Source: a virus
Virus record (IMG/VR): IMGVR_UViG_3300042691_015424
Coordinates: 1-38,883 of that record
DNA: 38,883 bases
Direction: 5' to 3' (one strand)
The notes beneath the pieces were generated by a model. That model worked only from the letters and a program-made list of their open reading frames with translations. It made no database searches and had not been told where the DNA came from. Positions 24,962 through 33,908 of the stretch are shown here, one piece after another. Numbering within the stretch: the stretch's first letter is position 1; every line of letters begins with the position of its first letter. The translations under genes and the position numbers were made by a program.

Positions 24962-25336
24962 ATGGAAACAAAAAAACAAATCACAAAGGCAGTAAAAGTA
25001 ACTTTTAAGCCTCAAAAAGTAGGTGCGGAAATTGTTGAAAGACCTCCGTTTTACACAACTGAATACAACATTCAAAATATTGAACGTATTCATGGTGCTT
25101 ATATTGAGGAAATAGAAGATGTTGAACTTGATAGTAATGGTAGAGAAATCAATTATAAACCTAAAAAAAATAATTTTCAAACCTTTTTTAAGCAAGCAGT
25201 TGAGGTTACACCAATGGAAATCGGAGACAAAGAACTTATCTTAGGAATGAAAAAAAAGGGTAAAACAATCAAGCATATTGCAAGAGCCTTAGACATTGAT
25301 TTAGAAATTGTTGAAAAAATATACAATGGTAATTAA
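24962..25336 (+). CDS. 124-aa hypothetical protein with C-terminal HTH-like segment
   Basis: The ATG at 24962 follows an A-rich leader. The N-terminal half is mixed (QITKAVKVTFKPQKVGAEIV); the C-terminal 45 residues look like a helix-turn-helix (MKKKGKTIKHIARALDIDLE). The gene lies between small paralogue B and the probable scaffold. It may be a head-assembly or DNA-binding protein; I do not recognise a family. A hairpin pair upstream and a TAnnTTTG element downstream set it off from its neighbours. Confidence 0.65.
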   Translation: METKKQITKAVKVTFKPQKVGAEIVERPPFYTTEYNIQNIERIHGAYIEEIEDVELDSNGREINYKPKKNNFQTFFKQAVEVTPMEIGDKELILGMKKKGKTIKHIARALDIDLEIVEKIYNGN

Positions 25337-25344
25337 ATTTTTAT

Positions 25345-25352
25345 TAATTTTG
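25345..25352 (+). promoter_or_regulatory. Possible -7 element before scaffold and capsid genes
   Basis: TAATTTTG fits TAnnTTTG, 30 bases before the ATG at 25383. There is no matching -33 TTG. It could give the capsid genes extra transcription. Confidence 0.35.
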
Positions 25353-25382
25353 AACTGACCAAAAGGTAAAAAACACAGGGCA

Positions 25383-26249
25383 ATGCCAAAACTAAATCAA
25401 GTATTATCGACTGCTTTCACAAAATTAGGTTTAGACCTATCAAACGAAAGCGTAAAAACAATCATCGGGAACGAATCATTATCCAATATTGAGGTAAGTG
25501 ATGATGTTTCAAACTATTTGAGCCAGGATTTCTACACGAGAGATGCTGCTGCTCAGAACTTAGAGATTCGCAGTAAGATAAAAGCGGAGATTCTTAATGG
25601 TGAAGATGCGAGGCAAAATGAACTTTTCTCAAAGTTTGAATTGCCAGATGACATCAAATCCTCAATTTTAAGTGAGAAAAATACTTTAAAAAGGTATTCA
25701 CTTATTGCGGATAAAATCGCTGAATTAACAGAATTGAAGCATAAATCTACTGGAAATGACAAGAATGTTCTAAACCAAGAGATTGCGAAATTGAACAAGC
25801 AAATCGTTGACATTAAGTCTCAGTACGAAAATGAAATCAACAATGAAAGATTTGCTCGTAAGCAAGACCGCATTAATTGGGAGTTAGATTCAATTTATAA
25901 TCAGTTTGACTATGCGCTTCCTGTGGATAAATCCATTTCGGTTACTGCTGCAAAGGCAATAATGAATAAAATTGCATCTGAAAAAGGGATAATATTTGAG
26001 ACAACCGATAACGGAATCAAAATAAAAACTAAAGAGGGAACGGATTACTTTGATAATAATCAACCTGTAAATCCATCTGACTTTATTAAACGTTCATTGA
26101 TTGAAAATAAACTGCTTAAAACTGCTCCAGATAACCAACAGGCTCAACAAATGCAAGCCTCATCCAGACAGGAATATAACAGGAATCAACCATCAATGAA
26201 ATCTTTTGATGCTGCCGTTAACGATTTAATGCAAAAAAATCCTTTCTAA
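25383..26249 (+). CDS. Probable scaffold / head assembly protein
   Basis: The 288-aa protein lies immediately before the major capsid gene. It is highly charged and helical with a coiled coil in the middle (LNQEIAKLNKQIVDIKSQYE), and its C-terminal 40 residues are Gln/Asn-rich (NQQAQQMQASSRQEYNRNQP) with a basic end. This composition and location fit a scaffold protein that guides capsid assembly and is then removed. No protease motif is visible here or nearby. Assignment is from position and composition. Confidence 0.65.
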   Translation: MPKLNQVLSTAFTKLGLDLSNESVKTIIGNESLSNIEVSDDVSNYLSQDFYTRDAAAQNLEIRSKIKAEILNGEDARQNELFSKFELPDDIKSSILSEKNTLKRYSLIADKIAELTELKHKSTGNDKNVLNQEIAKLNKQIVDIKSQYENEINNERFARKQDRINWELDSIYNQFDYALPVDKSISVTAAKAIMNKIASEKGIIFETTDNGIKIKTKEGTDYFDNNQPVNPSDFIKRSLIENKLLKTAPDNQQAQQMQASSRQEYNRNQPSMKSFDAAVNDLMQKNPF

Positions 26250-26270
26250 GAATATCCTTTGTTATTGAAT

Positions 26271-26301
26271 TTTTAAGGGTATTAATTTTAAAACCTTAAA
26301 A
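26271..26301. promoter_or_regulatory. Inverted repeat before the major capsid gene
   Basis: TTTTAAGG (26271-26278) and CCTTAAAA (26294-26301) are perfect 8-bp arms around a 15-base AT-rich loop. The capsid ATG lies 14 bases further on. It could be a transcript-stabilising stem or a protein site. No T-run follows, so a terminator is unlikely. Confidence 0.4.
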
Positions 26302-26315
26302 TCAAATAAATAACA

Positions 26316-27449
26316 ATGGCATCATTTAATTATGCTTTTCAAACGGGTATCGGTCTAAATCCATACCTACTGCGCCACATCAAAGAGGTGGTTGGGACAG
26401 GAAACGCTCCTGCGCTTAAAGTTGACAATTTAGGATTCCTAAATATGTTACAATCTCAGAACAAAACATTGAACGTTAACCGCCCAGGTGGAAACGGTGC
26501 AATTGATTTCGTTCAAGTAAAGTACAAGCAAAGACTTGTAGCAGGTCAAACATCAACTGATGATACTTGCGGAACTGCAAACATCAATCCATATTTGGAA
26601 GCAACTGTACCTCTAAACATTTACCGCCAGGTATCAATGTACATTGAGGATGCGTTAATCCAAGAATATACTACCGATGCAAACCGTACAGTTATGGCAG
26701 GTCTTCCTCCAACTGAAATCATGGGTGAATTGTTAGAGCAAATCTATGCAGGTGCTAACGCAATTATGCAAGGAATTGATACTGACTTACAAAACCAAAT
26801 AGTTGTAGGAACTAATCCTGACACTGGCTCAAACGCATCTAAGACTATCAACATTACTCAAAATACTCAGAATTTACCATTAACTGATGGTTTAACTGAA
26901 CTTTTGAGTAACTGTCAGAGAGCAGAATTTGCAACAGGAAGACCTCAAATAGTAGGGTCTGGATTAATGTTGAATTTCATGAATCAGCAAAATGCTAAAG
27001 GATTGGCTCAAAATGGTCTTGATACTCGTATTCAAGCAATGGGAGTTGATTTCTTCTATGACCAATACATGAGTTCAACTTTGGGTGCGAATCAAGTTCT
27101 TGCGATTTCTCCAGATGCTATGCAATTGGTTGAATTTGCTCGTTTCACAGGTGCTTATGCAGGTCAGAAAGGTACTTCGTATTTCGGTAGCATTATGCTT
27201 CCAATGCAGGTTACTCCAAATAACATTCTACCTGTACAATTTGATTATCAATTAAGATATTTAGATTGTCCTGAGAACGTTGCAGGAGTTGATGATTACT
27301 ACGGAAATCCAATAAGCGGTTACAGAGGTTATCAGTTAATCATTTCTAAGAAATGTGGTTTGTTCCAAGTTCCAAGAAATGCATACAGAGCATCTGATTT
27401 CCTTGCAAATAGCAATGGAGTATTGCGTTTTACGATAACTAACGTTTAA
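26316..27449 (+). CDS. Major capsid protein
   Basis: The 377-aa protein has the size of HK97-fold capsid proteins and their order of features: an N-terminal arm (to about 60), a beta-rich E-loop-like stretch (DFVQVKYKQRLVAGQTSTDD), a long helix region (PTEIMGELLEQIYAGANAIM) and a beta-rich C-terminus (ILPVQFDYQLRYLDCPENVA). It lies after the probable scaffold gene and is set off by an inverted repeat upstream and a hairpin downstream, as often seen for highly expressed capsid genes. No maturation protease is encoded beside it. HK97-fold similarity is judged by pattern only. Confidence 0.8.
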   Translation: MASFNYAFQTGIGLNPYLLRHIKEVVGTGNAPALKVDNLGFLNMLQSQNKTLNVNRPGGNGAIDFVQVKYKQRLVAGQTSTDDTCGTANINPYLEATVPLNIYRQVSMYIEDALIQEYTTDANRTVMAGLPPTEIMGELLEQIYAGANAIMQGIDTDLQNQIVVGTNPDTGSNASKTINITQNTQNLPLTDGLTELLSNCQRAEFATGRPQIVGSGLMLNFMNQQNAKGLAQNGLDTRIQAMGVDFFYDQYMSSTLGANQVLAISPDAMQLVEFARFTGAYAGQKGTSYFGSIMLPMQVTPNNILPVQFDYQLRYLDCPENVAGVDDYYGNPISGYRGYQLIISKKCGLFQVPRNAYRASDFLANSNGVLRFTITNV

Positions 27450-27459
27450 TAAATAATTA

Positions 27460-27484
27460 GAGCCAATCCCGTAAGATTGGACTC
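27460..27484 (+). terminator. Bulged hairpin after the major capsid gene
   Basis: GAGCCAATC (27460-27468) pairs with GATTGG-A-CTC (27475-27484), leaving A27481 bulged and a CCGTAA loop. The core GAGCCAA/TTGGACTC also occurs in the 5073-5142 leader stem with the bulge at the same place. There is no T-run, so it may be a stabilising, processing or protein-binding hairpin rather than a terminator. The next gene starts 20 bases later. Confidence 0.5.
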
Positions 27485-27503
27485 CTTTAAAACCAATAAA
27501 AAT

Positions 27504-28040
27504 ATGAGTATTTATAATCCAGGTTGCGGTGAAATTACACCTCCAATTTGCCAAGACTGCCCATCTAAAGAATTAGGTAGGGTAAGACATTTCTGGCTAC
27601 AAAAGTCAACATATACTTTTACTGATATTACAGACCCAAATGAATGGGCAACTGCTATCTGTAATGAGGATGTTTATGTTTTCCCTTATGCAAATGGTAC
27701 TATTGATATGGCTGAATTACTTTCTGATGGTTACGGAAACGTTCCTCAGACTTTAGATTCTTATGAATTTACTGCTAATTTACATGAGCCACAGTACAAG
27801 AATAATATTGCATTTTGGAATGACATTAAACGTTCCAATCAATATCTATTCGGATATTGTACTCAAACATTAGGTCATTTATCAGATGTTGCTGCTATGT
27901 TTTTTCCAAAAGCACCTGTGTCGGCTGATGTTAAAGCTAAAATTGACTTGAATATTACTGTAAAGTTTGTTCAAGAAGATTTGATTGAGCCATTTGTATT
28001 CCCAACATCAATATTTGATGTTTGTTTGTCCTGCGCTTAA
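27504..28040 (+). CDS. Structural or neck protein with Cys-rich N-terminus
   Basis: Start chosen at the ATG at 27504 (MSIYNPGCGEITPPICQDCP); an upstream TTG at 27477 lies within the bulged hairpin. The 178-aa protein has three N-terminal cysteines (C8, C16, C19), then beta strands (TIDMAELLSDGYGN, KAKIDLNITVKFVQ) and CLSCA at the end, so a metal site or disulfide is possible. I know similar Cys-containing proteins next to the capsid gene in Bacteroidota phages, but not their function. Candidates are a head decoration, neck or tail tube protein. It is followed by a strong terminator. Confidence 0.65.
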   Translation: MSIYNPGCGEITPPICQDCPSKELGRVRHFWLQKSTYTFTDITDPNEWATAICNEDVYVFPYANGTIDMAELLSDGYGNVPQTLDSYEFTANLHEPQYKNNIAFWNDIKRSNQYLFGYCTQTLGHLSDVAAMFFPKAPVSADVKAKIDLNITVKFVQEDLIEPFVFPTSIFDVCLSCA

Positions 28041-28059
28041 TTCGATAAAATAAACGATA

Positions 28060-28094
28060 AAGGGGAGTGGTAATATTGCCCTCCCTTTTTTTTT
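28060..28094 (+). terminator. Intrinsic terminator after the Cys-rich protein
   Basis: A stem 28060-28070 (AAGGGGAGTGG) pairs with 28079-28088 (CCCTCCCTTT) with one bulged T and an 8-base loop, followed by nine Ts to 28094. It fits an intrinsic terminator that may reduce read-through from capsid to downstream genes. Confidence 0.8.
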
Positions 28095-28107
28095 AAAAAA
28101 AATATTT

Positions 28108-29184
28108 ATGGATTGCATGGTTGATTATGTCGCACCTTATTATGGTTGCGATGCTCCAACACCACTCTCAGGAATGTATTTAAGCCAATTACCAGGCATT
28201 GAGTTTGCAAATATTGAGCAAATTGCCAATGCCGACCAAATAACATGGCAAGGTGTATGGAATGATTTACAAGCTACTGCAAAAGATACTTTCAGAGAGG
28301 ATGTAATTGAGGAGTTTGGCAAAAGGTATTTACTGAGACAAATAACTCAAACGGTTGATTTAGGGAAAAATATTGATGTTACAAATTTAACTCCTGTTGC
28401 TGCAAATACTAATTACGGAATATTAATTGAAACAAAGGATGTAAATAGTCAATGTGCAGGTAGTAACATGAATCAGATTTATATTCAAGCGTTGAATTTT
28501 TATAATTATGACGCTACTACATTTACCATTAATTTCGTTGATGCTGATACAGGAGCATTAGAATATACTTTAACTCCAACATCATTTAGTATTGGATGGA
28601 ATCAAGTATGGGTTGATTACGCATTTGCTGCCCGTAGATTGTATGTTTTTGTTACGGGTGATATGACTAACTATGTTGGATTAAATATCGCCAATTTCAA
28701 TTTAAATAACTTTGGAGGCTATATGTGGGGTTTTAATAATCCTTACTCATATTTATATTTTAATTTTGGCTCATGTGGTATTCAAAGCAGGTTACAAGGA
28801 AACCAATTTGATACTGTTTCCAATACAGGCATAAATGGTACAAATACCTTTGGTTTAAGCATTGTTTTTTCAACGAAATGTACATGGGATGCAGTTGTTT
28901 GTGCTAATAAAAAGCATTTTGCTTCCGCATGGCAGCATTGTTTAGCCATTGAATTATTGAATTACCGTATTAATACAAGCCGATTAAATAAATGGGTAAC
29001 GTTAGATAAAAAACAAGCACAGGAACTGCAAAAATTATTCTCAATAAAATATCGTGGAGGTCAATATGAGGGTTTAATGTACCCAGGTAAATTACAAAAT
29101 GCCATTACATCAATTCAACCGAATGATAACGATGGTTGTTTAGTTTCAAATGATTACACTATTTGGAGAGAAACAACAACGTGA
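28108..29184 (+). CDS. Head-tail region structural protein (358 aa)
   Basis: The protein begins MDCMVDYVAPYYGCDAPTPL and contains Asn/Tyr/Phe-rich beta segments (NNFGGYMWGFNNPYSYLYFN) with several cysteines. A helical part lies near the N-terminus (TWQGVWNDLQATAKDTFRED). I recognise the general appearance from Bacteroidota phages, where it is an unannotated virion protein. It starts just after the terminator, so it must be read through or have its own promoter, which I do not find. Role in neck or connector is inference. Confidence 0.6.
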   Translation: MDCMVDYVAPYYGCDAPTPLSGMYLSQLPGIEFANIEQIANADQITWQGVWNDLQATAKDTFREDVIEEFGKRYLLRQITQTVDLGKNIDVTNLTPVAANTNYGILIETKDVNSQCAGSNMNQIYIQALNFYNYDATTFTINFVDADTGALEYTLTPTSFSIGWNQVWVDYAFAARRLYVFVTGDMTNYVGLNIANFNLNNFGGYMWGFNNPYSYLYFNFGSCGIQSRLQGNQFDTVSNTGINGTNTFGLSIVFSTKCTWDAVVCANKKHFASAWQHCLAIELLNYRINTSRLNKWVTLDKKQAQELQKLFSIKYRGGQYEGLMYPGKLQNAITSIQPNDNDGCLVSNDYTIWRETTT

Positions 29185-29834
29185 ATTATTCATCAAATAT
29201 GAATCGTGTACTTACTAAATTAAAAACAAATTTAATGAGTATTGATGCTATTGAAAAACTAACGAAAGAGGTTGCCATTGGTGTTCGAGCATCAAATATG
29301 CGAAGAGTTCATAATGAGGGTAAATCTGTTTCTGGTAGTTTAATTGGTAGTTATTCGACTAAACCAATTTATATTAGTGTTGCTAAATCACCTCGTAGAA
29401 TAAGTCCACAAGGTAAACCATCTGGAAAAACAAGAGTGAAAAAAAAATATGGTACTTACTCGTATGAAGATGAAACTGGAAGAGAAATAATAAAAAGAGA
29501 GGTAATAGGTAGAGAAACTGTTGCAGTTGGAGGAAAAACTAAATTTAAAAATGGTAAGCCTTTAAAATCTCGTTATTTTGGTGATGGTTACAAAGGATTT
29601 AGAAATAAAATTGGTAGAGAAACATCTATAGTAAATCTTCAACTTACAGGTAGTTTAAAGGCTGATTTTAACATGGTTAAAACAAATAATGGTTGGTCAA
29701 TTGGATTTGATAAAAAAGCTGAAATAGCAAATGGACTTGAAAAACACTTTAACAAAATAATTTGGGGAGTTAGCGAACAAGACAGAGTTTCAATTAATCA
29801 AATAATATCTAATTTTATAAAGCGTAAATTATAA
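29181..29834 (+). CDS. Head-tail completion protein (HK97 gp10 / morphogenesis-like)
   Basis: Start chosen at the GTG at 29181 (GTGA overlap with the previous stop); a TTG at 29163 is in frame but less likely. The 217-aa protein is basic and ends in LTGSLKADFNMVKTNNGWSI followed by a short helical tail, as in phage virion morphogenesis proteins that complete the tail or neck. The middle (GYKGFRNKIGRETSIVNLQL) also fits. It is placed between head and tail-fibre genes. Function by pattern and position. Confidence 0.7.
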   Translation: MNYSSNMNRVLTKLKTNLMSIDAIEKLTKEVAIGVRASNMRRVHNEGKSVSGSLIGSYSTKPIYISVAKSPRRISPQGKPSGKTRVKKKYGTYSYEDETGREIIKREVIGRETVAVGGKTKFKNGKPLKSRYFGDGYKGFRNKIGRETSIVNLQLTGSLKADFNMVKTNNGWSIGFDKKAEIANGLEKHFNKIIWGVSEQDRVSINQIISNFIKRKL

Positions 29835-30421
29835 TGCCAAATCAGAACGCAATATGCAACATGATTAATGCTTATTTCCAAGCAAATAGTTTTTCTACAA
29901 TGAGATTTCAGTCGGGTGATTGGAACGCAATTGCAGAACAAGTTAGAACTGCTGAGGAAACAGGTGAAAATATTACTCCTGCTGTTTTAGATTTAGATGG
30001 TGAGGGTAAAAATATGATGTTTGATGATACGATGCCATTTCGGGCATATCATAGAATCTTATCTGTTACTTATTCTGATGATGAAACAGAATATGGAAAT
30101 CCAGGTCAAACAATGAGAGAAATTTCAGAAATGAAACTTATTTTTATTGGCTCTCGTTTTAAAATGGGAACAAGACCAGAAAATGTGATAGCAGCTTTAG
30201 AAATGGATTTTCCAAAAGAATTTAAACCTGTTGATATTTCTCCATTAGGATTAAATAAATGTGTTGTTGAAATGGGTGATGTTACTTATGACCCATACAC
30301 AATTTGGAATGAAGAGTTCACAGGAAATGATTTTGCTTTACCTACCGATATTATTGCAATATCTTTGCGTTATAGATTAAATATTTTATTTGAAAAATGT
30401 TGTTTTAATTTCTGTCAATAA
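29834..30421 (+). CDS. Probable tail terminator/completion protein
   Basis: The 195-aa protein follows the gp10-like gene by a 1-bp overlap, the usual place of tail terminator or tail completion proteins. It has an N-terminal helix (NAICNMINAYFQANSFSTMR), a mid region of strands (RISEMKLIFIGSRFKMGTR-like) and a C-terminal FEKCCFNFCQ with three cysteines. No diagnostic motif is visible, so confidence is moderate. The cysteine tail is odd for the family. Confidence 0.5.
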   Translation: MPNQNAICNMINAYFQANSFSTMRFQSGDWNAIAEQVRTAEETGENITPAVLDLDGEGKNMMFDDTMPFRAYHRILSVTYSDDETEYGNPGQTMREISEMKLIFIGSRFKMGTRPENVIAALEMDFPKEFKPVDISPLGLNKCVVEMGDVTYDPYTIWNEEFTGNDFALPTDIIAISLRYRLNILFEKCCFNFCQ

Positions 30422-33400
30422 TGAGTAAAATTTGCATCACAATACCAGATGAATGTAAATCATGTTATAAATTATGTATTGAGTATTGTCCTACAGGAAT
30501 AAATATTCAACCTAAATTAAATCCAGATACTAAATATTATTTATTTGTAGTTGACCATTTTGGAAATGTTTGGAGAGATGATATAACAATTAACCAAGAT
30601 GGCTCATTTGATATTGATTTAGCTAATTATCCGAGTGGATTTTTTACAAGTAGCTCTGGAGCAGTAAATATCTTTTTAAGTGAAAATGAAGATGGGTCAA
30701 ACCCAATCGACATGACATTTGATGGTACTGTTTACAATTGCGTTTTAATTAGTACACAACCGAATGTTGATTTTGTTGATGAGGATGTGACAATATTCAA
30801 TCCTGGAGTAAGTTCATGTGGTGTTATTCCAGGTTGGACAGTTGTATGGGGAAATATTGAGGGTGATATTTTAAACCAAACAGATTTAATCGAATACATT
30901 GCAAATGCAACAACAGGATATATTACCTGCGAAGATTTACCAGATTGTCAAACCATAATTGATATCAATAATACTTTAGCAGGTAAATTCGATATTCCAA
31001 CAGGAACTGCATCTGATTATTTAGATGGAACAGGTGCTCCTACACCATTTCCATCAATTCCTGCTCAGTATAATCCATCAGCAGGTACAGGAATAAGTAT
31101 CACAGGAGCATATCCAAATCAAACTATAACAAATACTGACCCCGACCAAATAGTTGTTTTAACTGGAGGAACTGCAATATTAATCACAGGTACTTATCCG
31201 AATTTTACAATAGATAATTTAAGTCCAGACCAAATTGTTGCTCTAAATAATGGTACAGGTATTTCCGTATCGGGTACATATCCAAACTTTACAATTGATA
31301 ATACATTACCCGACCAAGTAGTAAATTTGTCAAACGGAACAGGAATATCTATAACAGGTACATATCCTAACTTTACAATAACGAATAGTAATCCAGACCA
31401 AACTGTTTCTCTTACAGCAGGTAGCGGTATTTCAATTACAGGAACTTATCCAAACTTTACGATAACTTCAACTGTTACAGGTACAGTTACATCGGTTACT
31501 GCTTCAAGTCCTTTATTTTCAAGTGGAGGAACAACACCAAATATTACTATTCAACAAGCAAATGGAAGCCAATCGGGTTTTTTATCTTCAAGTGATTTTA
31601 CAACATTTAATAATAAAGTTACATCAATAAGTGCAGGTACAGGTATTTCCATTGGTGGAACTACAACAGTTCCAATAGTAACAAATACCGCACCCGACCA
31701 AACAGTTTCTTTAACCGCAGGTACTGGTATATCCGTAAGCGGAACATATCCATCATTCACGATTACAAATACATCAACATCGGGAGGTTTAAAATCTGGC
31801 ATAGCAACTGCATCTGTTACGGATATTTATACAACAACTATTTCGGGAGTAACCGCATATACAACCAATGATGCTTATGTAATTAAATTTAACACCGCTA
31901 ATTCCAATGGAGCAACAATAAATATAAATGGATTAGGTGCTGTACAACTTGCAAAAAATAACAACTTTATACTTACAGGTGGCGATATTTCAGTAGGGCA
32001 AGAGTTTATAATTATTTACGATGGCACTAACTTTCAAATGTTAGGAATTGCACCAAATCAAATGTTTGCCTATGTAACCAATGCAGATAGTGTTACAATA
32101 AATAAAGGTCAACCTGTATATGCTTTTGGTGCTTCTGGAGATAGAATGTCGGTTAAGTTAGCGAATAACACAACGGAAGCAACTTCATCCAAAACAATAG
32201 GTTTAGTATTTAGTAGTTCGATTGCGCCAGGTGGATTAGGATTTGTAATTACACAAGGAGTATTATCAAATGTAAATACTGGTGCTTTTTCTCCTGGCGA
32301 TACATTATATGTGGGAGCATCAGCAGGTGCATTAGTAAATACAATGCCTTTCGCACCTAATCATTTAACGAGAATTGGAATTGTTGAGAGAGCAAATGCA
32401 GGTAATGGATTGATTTATGTTTTTGTTCAAAATGGATTTCAATTAGATGAATTATCGGATGTAGATATTACAACAGTATTACCTGTAAATAATGATGTAT
32501 TGACTTATGTTACAGGTAGTCCAGACCTTTGGAAACCTCGTAGTATTTCAAGTATATTAGGTTATACTCCTTTAGCAAATAATAATTGGGTTGATTATAG
32601 TACAATATCTACATTTACTGGTTGGAGTTCTTTTTTTACAAAAGAATTACGTTATAAAATTGTAGGCGATATAATATTTGTAAAATATTTTATTAACGGA
32701 GTATCAAATACGTATGTAGCAAATTTTACTTTACCAATAGTTACAACAAACTTTTTGACCGAGAATAATTGTAGAACAGGAAATAATAGTATAAGTTATA
32801 ATGGTTTTTTTAATATTATAGGAATAAGTAATTTGGTTAATTTTTATTATTGGACTACTGCAAGTGCCTATCAAACTGTTTGGACATCTTCAAATAGTAA
32901 ATTATTGAGTGGTGAATTTTTTGCGGAAATAGGAACTACAACATTAGATTTTGACGCACAGACCTTTATATCTTGGGCAGGAATAACTGACGCAACTCAA
33001 AAAAGTGCAATTAATCAATTGGTTTTAGATTTGAAAGCATACGGATTATGGACAAAAACGCAAGCCATTTATCCAGTTGTTGGTGGAACTGCAACTACTC
33101 ACTCTTATAACCTTAAAAATCCAACATTATATCAGTTAACATTTACTGCTGGATGGACTCATTCAAGTACAGGAATGGCACCCAATGGTACATCCGCATA
33201 CGCAAATACTTTTTTTAGTACCTCAATGTTGGCTTTGAATAGTGTACATTTAGGATTTTATTCAAGAACAAATAGTGTAAATGGTGGTTCAGATATGGGT
33301 GCTTTACAAAATTCACCAAATAGTTATACTGATTTATCACTTAACCAAACAGGATTTGCTTGTTTTACAAGAATAAATAGTAATGGTTTACCTACGAGTG

Positions 33401-33687
33401 TTGCAAATGCTGATACAAGAGGTTTTTATGTAGGAAATAGAACTGCATCAAACGTATTAAAGTTATTTAAAAATTCAAATATTATTTTAACTTCTGCTGA
33501 TGTATCAAATGCTACATCTACAAGAGGTATTTTTATAAGTGGAGTAAATAATGCAGGTACTCCATCACTTTATTCAAATAGACAATGTGCCTTTGCTTCA
33601 ATCGGTGATGGATTAACTGATACAGAAGCAGCTAACTTTTACACCGCAGTTCAAGCATTCCAAACAACTTTAGGAAGACAAGTATAA
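30421..33687 (+). CDS. Tail fibre / receptor-binding protein with 28-residue repeats
   Basis: The 1088-aa protein begins with a Cys-containing domain (ECKSCYKLCIEYCPTGINIQ). Residues about 215-455 hold six to seven units of about 28 residues built around GTGISITGTYPNFTI and PDQ, a beta-rich fibre shaft. A beta domain follows (600-780), and a C-terminal jelly-roll-like region (850-1088) ends LTDTEAANFYTAVQAFQTTL. Such fibres bind cell-surface glycans; the C-terminal part likely contacts the receptor. It is followed by lysis genes. A sialidase or similar enzymatic site is not visible. Confidence 0.8.
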   Translation: MSKICITIPDECKSCYKLCIEYCPTGINIQPKLNPDTKYYLFVVDHFGNVWRDDITINQDGSFDIDLANYPSGFFTSSSGAVNIFLSENEDGSNPIDMTFDGTVYNCVLISTQPNVDFVDEDVTIFNPGVSSCGVIPGWTVVWGNIEGDILNQTDLIEYIANATTGYITCEDLPDCQTIIDINNTLAGKFDIPTGTASDYLDGTGAPTPFPSIPAQYNPSAGTGISITGAYPNQTITNTDPDQIVVLTGGTAILITGTYPNFTIDNLSPDQIVALNNGTGISVSGTYPNFTIDNTLPDQVVNLSNGTGISITGTYPNFTITNSNPDQTVSLTAGSGISITGTYPNFTITSTVTGTVTSVTASSPLFSSGGTTPNITIQQANGSQSGFLSSSDFTTFNNKVTSISAGTGISIGGTTTVPIVTNTAPDQTVSLTAGTGISVSGTYPSFTITNTSTSGGLKSGIATASVTDIYTTTISGVTAYTTNDAYVIKFNTANSNGATININGLGAVQLAKNNNFILTGGDISVGQEFIIIYDGTNFQMLGIAPNQMFAYVTNADSVTINKGQPVYAFGASGDRMSVKLANNTTEATSSKTIGLVFSSSIAPGGLGFVITQGVLSNVNTGAFSPGDTLYVGASAGALVNTMPFAPNHLTRIGIVERANAGNGLIYVFVQNGFQLDELSDVDITTVLPVNNDVLTYVTGSPDLWKPRSISSILGYTPLANNNWVDYSTISTFTGWSSFFTKELRYKIVGDIIFVKYFINGVSNTYVANFTLPIVTTNFLTENNCRTGNNSISYNGFFNIIGISNLVNFYYWTTASAYQTVWTSSNSKLLSGEFFAEIGTTTLDFDAQTFISWAGITDATQKSAINQLVLDLKAYGLWTKTQAIYPVVGGTATTHSYNLKNPTLYQLTFTAGWTHSSTGMAPNGTSAYANTFFSTSMLALNSVHLGFYSRTNSVNGGSDMGALQNSPNSYTDLSLNQTGFACFTRINSNGLPTSVANADTRGFYVGNRTASNVLKLFKNSNIILTSADVSNATSTRGIFISGVNNAGTPSLYSNRQCAFASIGDGLTDTEAANFYTAVQAFQTTLGRQV
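31072..31790 (+). repeat. About 84-bp repeats inside the tail fibre gene
   Basis: Units start at PDQ codons near 31141, 31226, 31310 and 31394, about 84 bp apart, with two more diverged copies near 31615 and 31700. Amino acids are conserved, but DNA third positions differ between copies. Confidence 0.7.
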
Positions 33688-33696
33688 AATAAATAT

Positions 33697-33903
33697 ATGG
33701 CAAAAGGTAGAATAGTAACTAACGAACAACAACAAGAATTAAACGGAGTATTTTTTAATGAGGTAACGTTTTTTAGTTTTGTTCAAGATATAAACGATGC
33801 GTGGTTTTTATTTCTTTCAGAAGAAGATGAATTAAGTATAGCAGGAACTCAATACGAGTATTTATTACAAATACCGTTAACTGAATATATACCAAAACCA
33901 TAA
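33697..33903 (+). CDS. 68-aa hypothetical protein
   Basis: The ATG follows an A-rich leader 10 bases after the fibre stop. The protein (MAKGRIVTNEQQQELNGVFF...) has a soluble N-terminus and an acidic middle (WFLFLSEEDELSIAGTQYEY). No family is recognised. Its position between fibre and endolysin suggests a small fibre-assembly or lysis-related protein, without direct support. Confidence 0.65.
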   Translation: MAKGRIVTNEQQQELNGVFFNEVTFFSFVQDINDAWFLFLSEEDELSIAGTQYEYLLQIPLTEYIPKP

Positions 33904-33908
33904 ATATT

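Noticed and set aside
27477-27503. TTG start for the Cys-rich protein
   Set aside because: This falls in the bulged hairpin; the ATG at 27504 follows an A-rich leader.
30421-33687. Diversity-generating retroelement with the fibre as target
   Set aside because: No reverse transcriptase, no template repeat and no adenine-rich variable repeat pattern at the 3' end are visible.
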